Shown: in pieces, positions 34,291 through 49,597 of the stretch | Position numbering within the stretch: position 1 is the first letter of the stretch | Layout: each line of letters opens with the position of its first letter | Assembly: GCA_963814875.1 (NCBI GenBank) | Contig: CAWFFJ010000026.1 | Span: forward strand, 1 to 64,000 | Source of the DNA: CAVSIS01 sp963814875 | Lineage (GTDB): Bacteria > Acidobacteriota > Thermoanaerobaculia > Thermoanaerobaculales > Sulfomarinibacteraceae | Length of the DNA: 64,000 nt | Direction of reading: 5' to 3' | Notes under the pieces: generated by a model | Database searches by the model: none | Seen by the model: the letters and a program-made list of their open reading frames with translations, nothing else | What the model was told of the DNA's origin: nothing | Position numbers and translations under genes: made by a program

Positions 34291-34716
34291 ATGGCTAAGA
34301 AAGTCGTAGGACAGATCAAGCTGCAGTTGACCGGTGGTCAGGCCACTCCGGCTCCTCCGGTCGGGCCAGCCCTCGGCCAGCACGGCTTGAATATCATGGA
34401 CTTCTGCAAGGCGTACAACGCGCGAACGCAGAAGCAGCAGGGCATCGTGATCCCGGTTGTGATCACGGTCTTCTCCGACCGAACCTACAGCTTCATCACC
34501 AAGACCCCTCCCGCGTCGTTCCTGCTGCGCCAGGCAGCCGGCGTCGCCAAGGGGTCGGGCGTTCCGAACCGCGACAAGGTCGGACAGGTGACGATGGCCC
34601 AGGTCGAGGAGATCGCGCAGACCAAGATGCCCGACTTGAACACCGATACCGTCGAAGGCGCGGTCCAGACGATCCTCGGCACTGCCCGCTCGATGGGCAT
34701 CCAGGTTTCGGACTGA
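34291..34716 (+). CDS. rplK: 50S ribosomal protein L11 (uL11)
   Basis: This 141-residue stalk-base protein binds the thiostrepton region of 23S rRNA. The proline-rich hinge GGQATPAPPVGPALGQHGLNIMDFCKAYN and the C-terminal RNA-binding helix region (TARSMGIQV) are typical. It starts ten bases after nusG and is followed by rplA after ten bases, as in the L11-L1 operon. Confidence 0.98.
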   Translation: MAKKVVGQIKLQLTGGQATPAPPVGPALGQHGLNIMDFCKAYNARTQKQQGIVIPVVITVFSDRTYSFITKTPPASFLLRQAAGVAKGSGVPNRDKVGQVTMAQVEEIAQTKMPDLNTDTVEGAVQTILGTARSMGIQVSD

Positions 34717-34726
34717 GGAGGCGGTG

Positions 34727-35425
34727 ATGACAACGAAGGGTAAGAACTACCGCGCTGCAGCCGCCCGAGTCGAACGTCGTCCGTACACGCTCGAGGACGC
34801 GGTCGGGATGGTCAAGGATGCCGCATTCGCCAAGTTCGACGAAACCGTCGAAGTCTCCATGCGCCTCGGCGTCAACCCCCGCCACGCCGACCAGATGGTG
34901 CGCGGCACGGTGGTGCTTCCGCACGGCACCGGCAAGACCCGTCGCGTGTTGGCCGTGTGCGAGGGCCCCGCGCAGAAGCAGGCCGAGGAGGCCGGCGCCG
35001 ATCTCGTACTTTCGGGTGACGATGCGGTAGCCAAAATCCAGGGCGGCTGGCTCGAGTTCGACGCGATGGTCGCGACTCCCGACATGATGCGTGCGCTATC
35101 CAAAGTGGGACGGGTGCTCGGTCCTCGCGGCCTCATGCCCAACCCCAAGTCGGGGACCGTCACGCCGGACGTCGCCGCCGCGGTCAACGAGATCAAGGCC
35201 GGCCGGGTGGAGTTTCGCGTCGATCGCACCGCCATCATCCACGCTCCGGTCGGCAAGGTCTCCTTCTCGGCCGAGCATCTGCTCGAGAACACGCGAACGC
35301 TGGTCGATGCCGTCCAGAAGGCCAAGCCGTCGTCCGCCAAGGGCCGTTACGTCCACTCCGTGTACCTCTGCTCCACGATGGGGCCCGGGGTGCAGGTCGA
35401 CCTCGTCAGCCTGGACATGAAGTAG
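34727..35425 (+). CDS. rplA: 50S ribosomal protein L1 (uL1)
   Basis: This 232-residue protein of the mobile L1 stalk matches the standard length (234). Features are VVLPHGTGKTRRVLAV and GRVLGPRGLMPNPKSGTVT. GTG at 34724 is directly followed by ATG at 34727; ATG is preferred because GAGGAGG is then at proper spacing. In E. coli L1 represses its own operon by binding mRNA; no leader copy of the site is obvious here. Confidence 0.97.
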   Translation: MTTKGKNYRAAAARVERRPYTLEDAVGMVKDAAFAKFDETVEVSMRLGVNPRHADQMVRGTVVLPHGTGKTRRVLAVCEGPAQKQAEEAGADLVLSGDDAVAKIQGGWLEFDAMVATPDMMRALSKVGRVLGPRGLMPNPKSGTVTPDVAAAVNEIKAGRVEFRVDRTAIIHAPVGKVSFSAEHLLENTRTLVDAVQKAKPSSAKGRYVHSVYLCSTMGPGVQVDLVSLDMK

Positions 35426-35434
35426 GAGGGGACG

Positions 35435-35956
35435 ATGCTCACCAAAGGGCAGAAGCGTGAACAGTCCAACGAGCTCCGCGGAGCCTTCGCCGACATCACC
35501 ACGCTGTTCGTGCTGACGAACAGCGGGCTGTCGGTCAACGAGGTCAACGAGCTGCGATCGAAGGTCAGGGAGTCCAACGCCACCTACCGGGTCGCCAAGA
35601 ACTCGGTGGTGCGGCTGGCGGTCGAGGGGACCTCGCTGGAGGACCTCGGCAGCCATCTCCAGGGTCCCAACGGGTTTGCGTTCACCACCGGCGACGGGAT
35701 CGCCCTGGCCAAGGTGCTGCGCGACTTCGTCAAGACCCACCCCGCGCTGACCATGCGCAACGCCTGGCTCGACGGTCAGGTGCTTGGCGCCGAGCAGGCT
35801 GCGCAGATCGCCAACCTGCCGTCGCGCGAAGAGTTGATCGCGCGGTTGCTTTACGTGCTGCAGTCGCCCATCCGCCGCCTGGCGGTGGCGCTCAATGGCC
35901 CAATCCAGAAACTGGCGTCGGTCGTCCATCAGATCGCCGACGGCAAAGCGTCCTAA
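35435..35956 (+). CDS. rplJ: 50S ribosomal protein L10 (uL10)
   Basis: This 173-residue base of the L7/L12 stalk binds rRNA through its N-terminal domain (LTNSGLSVNEVNELRSKVRE, YRVAKNSVVRLAVEGT) and L7/L12 dimers through its C-terminal helix. Only nine bases separate it from rplA, so the long autoregulatory L10 leader known in E. coli has no room here. AGGAGGGG serves as ribosome-binding site. Confidence 0.97.
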   Translation: MLTKGQKREQSNELRGAFADITTLFVLTNSGLSVNEVNELRSKVRESNATYRVAKNSVVRLAVEGTSLEDLGSHLQGPNGFAFTTGDGIALAKVLRDFVKTHPALTMRNAWLDGQVLGAEQAAQIANLPSREELIARLLYVLQSPIRRLAVALNGPIQKLASVVHQIADGKAS

Positions 35957-35979
35957 AGACCGCAAGGAGGACCCGAGAA

Positions 35980-36360
35980 ATGGCGCAGATCCAAGAGATG
36001 ATGGAGCAGATCAAGGGCATGACCGTGCTCGAGCTCAACGAGCTCGTCAAGGCCCTCGAGGACGAGTTCGGCGTCTCGGCCGCCGCCGCGGCGCCGATGA
36101 TGGTCGCGGGTGGCGCACCGGCCGCTAGCGCCGAGCCGGTTGAGGAGCAGACGGAGTTCGACGTCATCCTCAACTCGATCGGCGACAAGAAGATCAACGT
36201 GATCAAGGCGGTCCGCGAGGTCACGTCACTCGGCCTCAAGGAAGCCAAGGACCTGGTCGAGAGCGCGCCTGCGAAGATCAAGGAAGGCGTCGCCAAGGAC
36301 GAGGCCGAGTCGATCAAGAAGAAGTTCGAGGAAGCGGGTGCTCAGGTGGAGATTAAGTAA
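35980..36360 (+). CDS. rplL: 50S ribosomal protein L7/L12 (bL12)
   Basis: This 126-residue acidic stalk protein recruits translational GTPases. It has an N-terminal dimerisation helix (MTVLELNELVKALEDEFGV), an Ala-rich hinge (about 36-55) and a globular C-terminal domain with KINVIKAVREVTSLGLKEAKDLVESAP. The standard length is about 121. It is followed by a hairpin before rpoB. Confidence 0.98.
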   Translation: MAQIQEMMEQIKGMTVLELNELVKALEDEFGVSAAAAAPMMVAGGAPAASAEPVEEQTEFDVILNSIGDKKINVIKAVREVTSLGLKEAKDLVESAPAKIKEGVAKDEAESIKKKFEEAGAQVEIK

Positions 36361-36412
36361 CGCTGGTCGAAACGTCCCAGCCTCGGGCTGACCGAAAGCC
36401 TCACAGAGTCCA

Positions 36413-36437
36413 CACGGGGAGGGTCTGTCTCCCCGTG
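36413..36437 (+). terminator. rplL-rpoB intergenic attenuator hairpin
   Basis: CACGGGGAG (36413-36421) pairs perfectly with CTCCCCGTG (36429-36437) around a seven-base loop. There is no T-run after it. It occupies the position of the partial terminator that in E. coli lowers rpoBC expression relative to the ribosomal genes. The rest of the 103-base spacer has the rpoB ribosome-binding site GGAGGATG. Confidence 0.6.
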
Positions 36438-36463
36438 CACTCGTTCGTCCGGAGGATGCCTCA

Positions 36464-39400
36464 ATGACTTCCAGCCCCAACGGGCGCGTCAACTTCTCCA
36501 AGAACCCCTCCACGATCCCGTTGCCGAACCTAATCCAGGTCCAGCGCACGTCGTACGACGGGTTTCTGCAGATGGACAGCCTGCCGGAGGAGCGGAACGA
36601 CGTCGGTCTGCACGCCGTGCTGACGTCGATCTTCCCGTTCACCGACTTCCGGGAGACCTGTGAGCTGCAGTTCGTGCGGTATGAGATCGGCAACTGGGCG
36701 TGCCGCTGTGGGCGCCTGGGGGGACTCGAGCACCTCCGCCTGACCTGTGAGCACTGCGGCGCACGCTTCAAGGCCGGTGACCCGCACGATGACCAGGTGG
36801 TGTGCCCGCACTGCGGCAAGGCGAACCGCAACCGCGTGCGCGCATGCAGCGTGTGCGGAACGTCGGTCGGTCTACGCCTTACGTTCACCGACAACGAGTG
36901 TCGCGAGCGCGGCATGACCTACGCGGTGCCGATGCGGGTCACCTTCAGGCTCGTCACGTTCGACGCCGACGAGGACGGCACGCGCCAGGTCCGCGATGTC
37001 AAGGAGGAGGAGCTCTACTTCGGTGAGCTGCCTCTCATGACCGAGACCGGGACCTTCATCATCAACGGGACCGAGCGCGTGATCGTGTCTCAGCTCCACC
37101 GTTCGCCGGGTGTCTTCTTCACCCTCGAGGGGCCCAACCACTACCTCGCGAAGGTCGTGCCCTACCGTGGCTCATGGATCGAGTTCGAGTACGACACCAA
37201 GCAGATCCTGTGGGTGCGGATCGACCGCAAACGTCGGCTGCCGGGGACCGTGTTCCTGCGCGCCCTCAGCCCCGAGCTGGAGTCGGACAGCCAGATTCTG
37301 CGCGCCTTCTACACCGTGTTCCCAGTCCGCATTACGGCGGGCCAGGACAGTGTGACCCTCCACCTCGACCGTCGGATTCTCGACATCGAGCTGGAGCGTC
37401 AGAAGGCGCTACGTTTCCGCAAGGTGGCCACTCCGACTCTGTTTGCCGGCCTCCTGCTCGACGACTCCATGCGGGACCGGCTCACGGGCAGCGACGTGGA
37501 GAAGCCAACCCAGGCGTCGGTCCACCGCAGCGACCTGGTCGGGGCCGTCGTGGTCGATGACCTGGTCGATCCGGAGACCGGTGAGGTGCTGGCGCCCGCC
37601 AACAGCCGCGTCACCGAGGAGTTGCTCAACCAGGCCGAGGAGGCCGGGATCAGCACTCTCCAACTGGCGTTCCCCGACTGGGATCCGGTTGGCGAAATCC
37701 TCCACCAGACCCTGGAGAAGGACTCGAGCACCTCGCAGATGGATGCCCGGATGGAGATCTACCGGCGCCAGCGGCCCGGCGACCCGCCCACCGAGGAGTC
37801 CGCGACCACCCTGTTCAACGGGCTCTTCTTCGACGACCGCAAGTACGACCTGTCGGCGGTTGGGCGCTTCAAGTTCAACGCCAAGCTCGGGCTCGACAAG
37901 CCTCTGGACCGCCGCATCCTGGACGTCGGTGATTTTCTGACCCTGGTCAGCTATCTGTTGCGGTTGCACCGGGACGTGGGTCGCGTCGACGACATCGACT
38001 CCCTCGCCAATCGCCGCGTACGCACGGTCGGCGAATTGATGGAGAACCAGTTCCGCATCGGTCTGGTTCGCATGGAGAGGGCGATCAAGGAGAAGATGTC
38101 GATCCACCCCGACATCGACTCGGCGATGCCGCGCGACCTCGTCAACTCCAAGCCGGTGATGGCGGCGGTGGACGAGTTTTTCGGCTCCTCCCAGCTCTCC
38201 CAGTTCATGGATCAGACCAACCCGCTGTCCGAGGTCACCCACAAGCGGCGCCTGTCGGCCCTCGGTCCGGGTGGTTTGTCGCGAGAACGGGCGGGCTTCG
38301 AGGTGCGCGACGTGCACTCGACCCACTACGGCCGGATCTGCCCGATCGAGACCCCCGAGGGACCGAACATCGGGCTCATCTCGTCGCTGTCGTGCTACGC
38401 GCGGCTCAACCCGATGGGGTATATCGAGTCGCCGTACAAGAAGGTCGAGAACGGCTCGGTGCTCGAGCACGTCCGCATCACCCAGGTTGGCGACTCCAAG
38501 TTCCGCCTCGGACAGGTGGTGCTCAAGCACGACTTCGAGGCCGCCAACGCAAAGTTGCGCAAGGCCAAGAAAATGGAGACGTGGGCGGGAACGCACGCCT
38601 TCTACCTCCCGGCATGGGAGGAGGAGAACCTCAACATCGCCCAGGCCAACGCCCGCGTTGACGAGGCCGGGAACCTCGTCGACGAGAAGGTGATCGCGCG
38701 TTCCGGCGGCGAGTTCCTGCTCATCGACCGCGAGCAGGTTGACTACATCGATGTGTCACCGCGTCAGGTGGTTTCGGTGGCTGCGTCTCTGATCCCGTTC
38801 CTCGAGCACGACGACGCCAACCGTGCCCTGATGGGCTCGAACATGCAGCGCCAGGCGGTGCCGCTGGTCCGGCCCGAGGCGCCGATCGTCGGTACCGGGA
38901 TGGAGGGCATGGTCGCCCAGGACTCCGGAGCGGTGGTGGTGTGCCGGCGTGCGGGGATCGTCGACAAGGTCGACGCCCAGCGCATCATCGTTCGCGTCGA
39001 GGGCGAGGGCGAGGGCGAGTTCGGCGCCGACATCTACCAGCTGACCAAGTTCAGGCGTTCGAACCAGAACACCTCCATCAACCAGAAGCCGGTGGTGGAA
39101 GAGGGCCGGCGCGTGGCCAAGGGGCAGGTGCTGGCCGACGGACCCAATACCGAGGCCGGAGAGCTCGCCCTCGGGCGCAACGTGCTGGTCGCGTTCATGC
39201 CGTGGCGTGGCTACAACTACGAGGATGCGATCGTCGTCTCCGAGAAGCTGGTCAGGGAGGACTACTACACCTCCATCCACATCGAGGAGTTCGAGACCTC
39301 CGCCCGAGACACCAAGCTCGGTCCCGAGGAGATCACCCGCGACATCCCGAACGTGTCCGAATCCGCTCTCGCGCTGCTCGACGAGGCCGGCATCATCCAC

Positions 39401-40717
39401 GTTGGCGCTCAGGTTCGTCAGGGCTCGATCCTGGTCGGCAAGGTCACGCCCAAGGGCGAGACCCAGCTGACCCCCGAGGAAAAGCTGCTGCGGGCAATCT
39501 TTGGCGAAAAGGCCGGCGACGTGCGCGACGCCTCGCTGCGCTGCCCGCCCGGTATCGAGGGTGTCGTCGTCGGGGTCCAGATCTTCGCCCGCAAGGGCGT
39601 CGAGAAGGACTCGCGTCAGCTCACGATCGAGGCCCAGGAGATCGCGCGGATCCGCAAGAACTCGGATGACGAAAAGCGCATCATCCTCGAGGTCCGGGAC
39701 TCCAAGATCCAGCGACTGCTCACGAATGTCCCGGTCACCGGCGACATCGTCTCGTCCAGTGGCGAGCTGCTGCTCAAGTCGGGCCAGAAGCTGACGCCGG
39801 ACGTGCTGCGCCACCTCACGCGCGCCGAGTTTCTGGCGCTGCCGGTCTCCGACCCCGTACTGGTCGACAAGGTCCGCCTGATCGTCCGCCAGGCCGAGTC
39901 GCAGATCGAGGTGTTGGAGCAGATCAACCAGGAGCGCATCGAGCTTCTGCGGCAGGGCGACGAGCTGCCGCCGGGAGTGATCAAGCAGGTCAAGGTGTTC
40001 ATTGCCATGAAGCGCAAGCTTCAGGTCGGAGACAAGATGGCCGGCCGCCACGGCAACAAGGGTGTGATCTCGCAGATCCTGCCTGATCAGGACCTGCCGT
40101 TCCTCCCCGACGGTACGCCGGTTGAGATCATCCTCAACCCGCTCGGCGTTCCGTCGCGTATGAACGTCGGCCAGATCCTGGAGACTCATCTCGGTTGGGC
40201 GGGCCGCGAGCTCGGCCTGAAGTATGCGACGCCGGTGTTCGAGGGCGCGACCGAGGAGGAGATCCGTCAGATGCTCGAGGACTCGGGGCTTCCGGAGGAC
40301 GGCAAGACCCTGCTGTTCGACGGCATGACCGGAGAGGCGTTCGAGCAGCGGGTTACGGCGGGCTACATCTACATGCTGAAGCTCAGCCACCTGGTCGATG
40401 ACAAGATCCACGCGCGCTCGATCGGACCGTACTCGCTGATCACCCAGCAGCCACTCGGCGGCAAGGCACAGTTCGGTGGCCAGCGGCTCGGCGAGATGGA
40501 GGTCTGGGCCCTCGAGGCCTACGGCGCCGCCAACACGCTGCAGGAGCTCCTGACCGTGAAGTCGGACGACGTCGAGGGGCGCGCCAAGGTGTACGAGGCC
40601 ATTGTCAAGGGCCAGGTTCCCGAGGAGCCAGGCCTGCCGGAGTCGTTCAACGTGCTGGTTCGTGAGCTGCAGGCTCTGGCGCTCGACGTCGAGCTCCTGC
40701 AGCAGGAAGACGAGTGA
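36464..40717 (+). CDS. rpoB: RNA polymerase beta subunit with inserted N-terminal zinc-ribbon region
   Basis: This 1417-residue catalytic subunit (E. coli 1342) has the rifampicin region (SQLSQFMDQTNPLSEVTHKRR), the PETPEGPN-like stretch (ICPIETPEGPNIG), flap, and C-terminal clamp (MEVWALEAYGAANTLQE). Between EIGNW and FTDNECRERGMTYAVP, where family members have only a few residues, about 65 residues carry eight cysteines: C80, C82, C95, C98, C114, C117, C128, C131. Two zinc sites are likely. The frame is uninterrupted and the flanks are normal, so this is an insertion in a working gene. Expressed with rpoC, 14 bases downstream. Confidence 0.98.
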   Translation: MTSSPNGRVNFSKNPSTIPLPNLIQVQRTSYDGFLQMDSLPEERNDVGLHAVLTSIFPFTDFRETCELQFVRYEIGNWACRCGRLGGLEHLRLTCEHCGARFKAGDPHDDQVVCPHCGKANRNRVRACSVCGTSVGLRLTFTDNECRERGMTYAVPMRVTFRLVTFDADEDGTRQVRDVKEEELYFGELPLMTETGTFIINGTERVIVSQLHRSPGVFFTLEGPNHYLAKVVPYRGSWIEFEYDTKQILWVRIDRKRRLPGTVFLRALSPELESDSQILRAFYTVFPVRITAGQDSVTLHLDRRILDIELERQKALRFRKVATPTLFAGLLLDDSMRDRLTGSDVEKPTQASVHRSDLVGAVVVDDLVDPETGEVLAPANSRVTEELLNQAEEAGISTLQLAFPDWDPVGEILHQTLEKDSSTSQMDARMEIYRRQRPGDPPTEESATTLFNGLFFDDRKYDLSAVGRFKFNAKLGLDKPLDRRILDVGDFLTLVSYLLRLHRDVGRVDDIDSLANRRVRTVGELMENQFRIGLVRMERAIKEKMSIHPDIDSAMPRDLVNSKPVMAAVDEFFGSSQLSQFMDQTNPLSEVTHKRRLSALGPGGLSRERAGFEVRDVHSTHYGRICPIETPEGPNIGLISSLSCYARLNPMGYIESPYKKVENGSVLEHVRITQVGDSKFRLGQVVLKHDFEAANAKLRKAKKMETWAGTHAFYLPAWEEENLNIAQANARVDEAGNLVDEKVIARSGGEFLLIDREQVDYIDVSPRQVVSVAASLIPFLEHDDANRALMGSNMQRQAVPLVRPEAPIVGTGMEGMVAQDSGAVVVCRRAGIVDKVDAQRIIVRVEGEGEGEFGADIYQLTKFRRSNQNTSINQKPVVEEGRRVAKGQVLADGPNTEAGELALGRNVLVAFMPWRGYNYEDAIVVSEKLVREDYYTSIHIEEFETSARDTKLGPEEITRDIPNVSESALALLDEAGIIHVGAQVRQGSILVGKVTPKGETQLTPEEKLLRAIFGEKAGDVRDASLRCPPGIEGVVVGVQIFARKGVEKDSRQLTIEAQEIARIRKNSDDEKRIILEVRDSKIQRLLTNVPVTGDIVSSSGELLLKSGQKLTPDVLRHLTRAEFLALPVSDPVLVDKVRLIVRQAESQIEVLEQINQERIELLRQGDELPPGVIKQVKVFIAMKRKLQVGDKMAGRHGNKGVISQILPDQDLPFLPDGTPVEIILNPLGVPSRMNVGQILETHLGWAGRELGLKYATPVFEGATEEEIRQMLEDSGLPEDGKTLLFDGMTGEAFEQRVTAGYIYMLKLSHLVDDKIHARSIGPYSLITQQPLGGKAQFGGQRLGEMEVWALEAYGAANTLQELLTVKSDDVEGRAKVYEAIVKGQVPEEPGLPESFNVLVRELQALALDVELLQQEDE
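36692..36886 (+). other. Cysteine-rich insertion in RpoB (residues ~77-141)
   Basis: The first module, W-x-C-x-C-G-x11-C-x2-C-G, has the same spacing as the zinc-binding domain at the start of RpoC in this genome (WECLCG at C75/C77, then C90/C93). The second is CPHC-x10-CSVC, a zinc-ribbon pattern. It sits at the beta N-terminus, close to where the upstream protrusion and lobe begin. Its role is unknown. A duplication from RpoC or a captured zinc ribbon are both possible. Confidence 0.8.
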
Positions 40718-40731
40718 GGGGGGCAGCAAGC

Positions 40732-44942
<4,211 letters not shown>

Positions 44943-44946
<4 letters not shown>

Positions 44947-44971
44947 CACCCAGCGGTTTCTCCAGTATTCT
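44943..44971 (+). promoter_or_regulatory. Sigma70-type promoter for the rpsL-rpsG-fusA-tuf block
   Basis: TTGACA at 44943-44948 and TATTCT at 44966-44971 have exactly 17 bases between them. The -35 overlaps the rpoC stop codon, as the rplM promoter overlaps its neighbour's stop. Transcription near 44978 would give a 90-base leader. Confidence 0.65.
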
Positions 44972-44973
44972 TC

Positions 44974-44990
44974 CGCGGCTTCGGGCCGCG
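44974..44990 (+). terminator. Hairpin after rpoC
   Basis: CGCGGC (44974-44979) pairs with GCCGCG (44985-44990) around a TTCGG loop. It overlaps the predicted transcription start from the upstream promoter, so it could act as a weak rpoC terminator or as the 5' end of the rpsL leader. Only six base pairs and no T-run. Confidence 0.4.
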
Positions 44991-45006
44991 TTGCGGGCCC
45001 ACAAGC

Positions 45007-45045
45007 CGGAAAACGGTCAAGCGGATATGTCCCCTGGCTTTTCCG
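45007..45045 (+). promoter_or_regulatory. Possible leader stem upstream of rpsL
   Basis: CGGAAAA (45007-45013) is complementary to TTTTCCG (45039-45045) with a 25-base loop. It lies shortly before the rpsL ribosome-binding site (GGGGAGT). A ribosomal-protein autoregulatory structure is conceivable but unsupported beyond the pairing. Confidence 0.3.
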
Positions 45046-45068
45046 CACCACACGGGGAGTAGTGATTC

Positions 45069-45443
45069 ATGCCCACCATCTCGCAGCTGGTCCGTGAGGG
45101 CCGTCGGCAGGTCGTCGAGAAGACGAAAAGCCCTGCGCTCCAGGCGTGCCCGCAGCGGCGCGGGGTGTGCACGCGCGTGTTCACCACCACGCCCAAGAAG
45201 CCGAACTCGGCACTGCGCAAGGTCACACGCGTCCGCCTCACCAACGGGATCGAGGTCACCGCCTACATCCCAGGCGAAGGGCACAACCTGCAGGAGCACT
45301 CGCAGGTGATGATCCGCGGTGGCCGTGTCAAGGACCTTCCGGGTGTGCGCTACCACATCATCCGCGGCACCATGGATTGCCAGGGTGTCGACGGCCGCCG
45401 CCAGCAGCGCTCCAAGTACGGCGCCAAGCGGCCCAAGAAGTGA
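45069..45443 (+). CDS. rpsL: 30S ribosomal protein S12 (uS12)
   Basis: This 124-residue decoding-centre protein contains TPKKPNSALRKVTRVRLTNG (41-60) and GGRVKDLPGVRYH (84-96). The lysines at the streptomycin-resistance positions (K43/K44 and K88) and the aspartate that is often methylthiolated (D89) are the common wild-type residues. It starts the str-like block rpsL-rpsG-fusA-tuf. Confidence 0.99.
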   Translation: MPTISQLVREGRRQVVEKTKSPALQACPQRRGVCTRVFTTTPKKPNSALRKVTRVRLTNGIEVTAYIPGEGHNLQEHSQVMIRGGRVKDLPGVRYHIIRGTMDCQGVDGRRQQRSKYGAKRPKK

Positions 45444-45455
45444 GGGGGGGGCGTC

Positions 45456-45926
45456 ATGGCGCGGCGTGCGACGATCATCAAGCGTGAGATCCTGCCGGAT
45501 CCCGTGTACAACTCCCAGTTGGTGACCAAGTTCATCAACTCGGTCATGAGTAGGGGCAAGAAGACCGTGTCCGAGCGCATCTTCTACGGCGCGCTCAAGC
45601 TCATCGAGGAGCGCACTGGTGACGACCCGCTCAAGGTCTTCAAGCGGGCCATGGACAACGTCAAGCCCCAGGTCGAGGTCAAGTCGCGGCGCGTCGGCGG
45701 CTCGACCTACCAGGTTCCGGTCGAGGTCAGCTCCGACCGCCAGCAGTCGTTGGCGATCCGATGGCTGATCCAGTACGCCACGGCGCGCAGTGAAAAGACC
45801 ATGATGCAGAAGCTGGCGGCCGAGTTCCTCGATGCCGCCGGCAACCGCGGTTCGGCGATCAAGAAGAGGGATGACACGCATCGGATGGCGGAGGCCAACA
45901 AGGCCTTCGCGCACTATCGCTGGTAG
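45456..45926 (+). CDS. rpsG: 30S ribosomal protein S7 (uS7)
   Basis: This 156-residue primary binder of the 16S 3' domain lies near the E site. The N-terminus MARRATIIKREILPDPVYNSQLVTKFINSVM is typical, as is RRVGGSTYQVPVEV in the beta-hairpin region. The long C-terminal tail of some E. coli forms is short here (ends AFAHYRW). It follows rpsL by 12 bases. Confidence 0.98.
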   Translation: MARRATIIKREILPDPVYNSQLVTKFINSVMSRGKKTVSERIFYGALKLIEERTGDDPLKVFKRAMDNVKPQVEVKSRRVGGSTYQVPVEVSSDRQQSLAIRWLIQYATARSEKTMMQKLAAEFLDAAGNRGSAIKKRDDTHRMAEANKAFAHYRW

Positions 45927-45964
45927 CTCGCGAACGCACCTAGAGACTGGAGTTCTTTGACAAC

Positions 45965-48052
<2,088 letters not shown>

Positions 48053-48069
48053 GCAAGAGGGAGGCGGAG

Positions 48070-49263
48070 ATGGCCAAGGCGAAGTTCGAGCGGACCAAGC
48101 CGCACGTCAACATCGGAACCATCGGGCATGTTGACCACGGCAAGACCACCCTGACTGCGGCGATCACCAAGACGCTGCACGCCAAGGGTCTGGCGGATTT
48201 CATGCCGTTCGACGCGATCGACAAGGCCCCCGAGGAGAAGGCGCGCGGCATTACGATCAACACGGCGCACGTGGAGTACCAGTCTGCGACGCGCCACTAC
48301 GCGCACGTGGACTGCCCGGGCCACGCCGACTACGTGAAGAACATGATCACGGGTGCGGCGCAGATGGACGGGGCGATCGTGGTGGTGTCGGCGGCGGACG
48401 GACCGATGCCGCAGACGCGGGAGCACATCCTGCTGGCGCGGCAGGTGGGCGTGCCGTACATCGTGGTGTACATGAACAAGGTCGACATGGTCGACGACGA
48501 GGAGCTTTTGGACCTAGTAGAGTTAGAGGTTCGGGAGCTTCTGAACGAGTACGAGTTTCCGGGGGACGACATTCCGGTGGTGAGGGGCTCGGCGCTGAAG
48601 GCGCTGGGGTCGGACGATCCGGACTCGGCGGAGTGTGCGTCGATCTGGGAGCTGGTGAAGGCGTGTGACGAGTACATACCGCTGCCGGAGCGGGCGATCG
48701 ACAAGCCGTTCCTGATGCCGATCGAGGACGTGTTCACGATCTCGGGTCGGGGGACGGTGGTGACCGGGCGAGTCGAGCGCGGGATCGTGAAGGTTGGCGA
48801 GGAGATGGAGGTCGTCGGGATTCGGCCGACGATGAAGAAGGTCGTGACCGGCGTGGAGATGTTCCGCAAGCTTCTGGACCAGGGGCAGGCGGGTGACAAC
48901 GTCGGGCTGCTGCTGCGGGGCACGGAGCGCAAGGATGTGGAGCGCGGCCAGGTGGTGGCGAAGCCGGGCTCGATCACGCCGCACAAGAAGTTCCGGGCCG
49001 AGGTGTACGTACTGACGAAGGAAGAGGGCGGACGCCACACTCCGTTCTTCCGTGGTTACCGGCCGCAGTTCTTCTTCCGGACGACCGACGTCACGGGATC
49101 GGTGAACCTGGACGAGGGTGTGGAGATGGTGATTCCGGGAGACAACACGAACCTGGAGGTGGAGCTGATCACCCCGATCGCAATGGAGCGCGGGCTGCGC
49201 TTCGCGATCCGTGAGGGCGGCCGCACCGTCGGCGCCGGCTCCATCACCGACATCCTGGAGTAG
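48070..49263 (+). CDS. tuf: Elongation factor Tu, copy 2
   Basis: This 397-residue GTPase has an amino-acid sequence that looks identical to copy 1 at 32047. By eye, nine silent differences occur: four within the first ~70 bases, two near position 440, and three in the last 130. The central stretches are exact, a pattern expected from gene conversion. Its ribosome-binding site is GAGGGAGG. It follows fusA and is three bases from rpsJ, the E. coli tufA position. Confidence 0.99.
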   Translation: MAKAKFERTKPHVNIGTIGHVDHGKTTLTAAITKTLHAKGLADFMPFDAIDKAPEEKARGITINTAHVEYQSATRHYAHVDCPGHADYVKNMITGAAQMDGAIVVVSAADGPMPQTREHILLARQVGVPYIVVYMNKVDMVDDEELLDLVELEVRELLNEYEFPGDDIPVVRGSALKALGSDDPDSAECASIWELVKACDEYIPLPERAIDKPFLMPIEDVFTISGRGTVVTGRVERGIVKVGEEMEVVGIRPTMKKVVTGVEMFRKLLDQGQAGDNVGLLLRGTERKDVERGQVVAKPGSITPHKKFRAEVYVLTKEEGGRHTPFFRGYRPQFFFRTTDVTGSVNLDEGVEMVIPGDNTNLEVELITPIAMERGLRFAIREGGRTVGAGSITDILE

Positions 49264-49266
49264 GAA

Positions 49267-49587
<321 letters not shown>

Positions 49588-49597
49588 GGAGGTCGAG

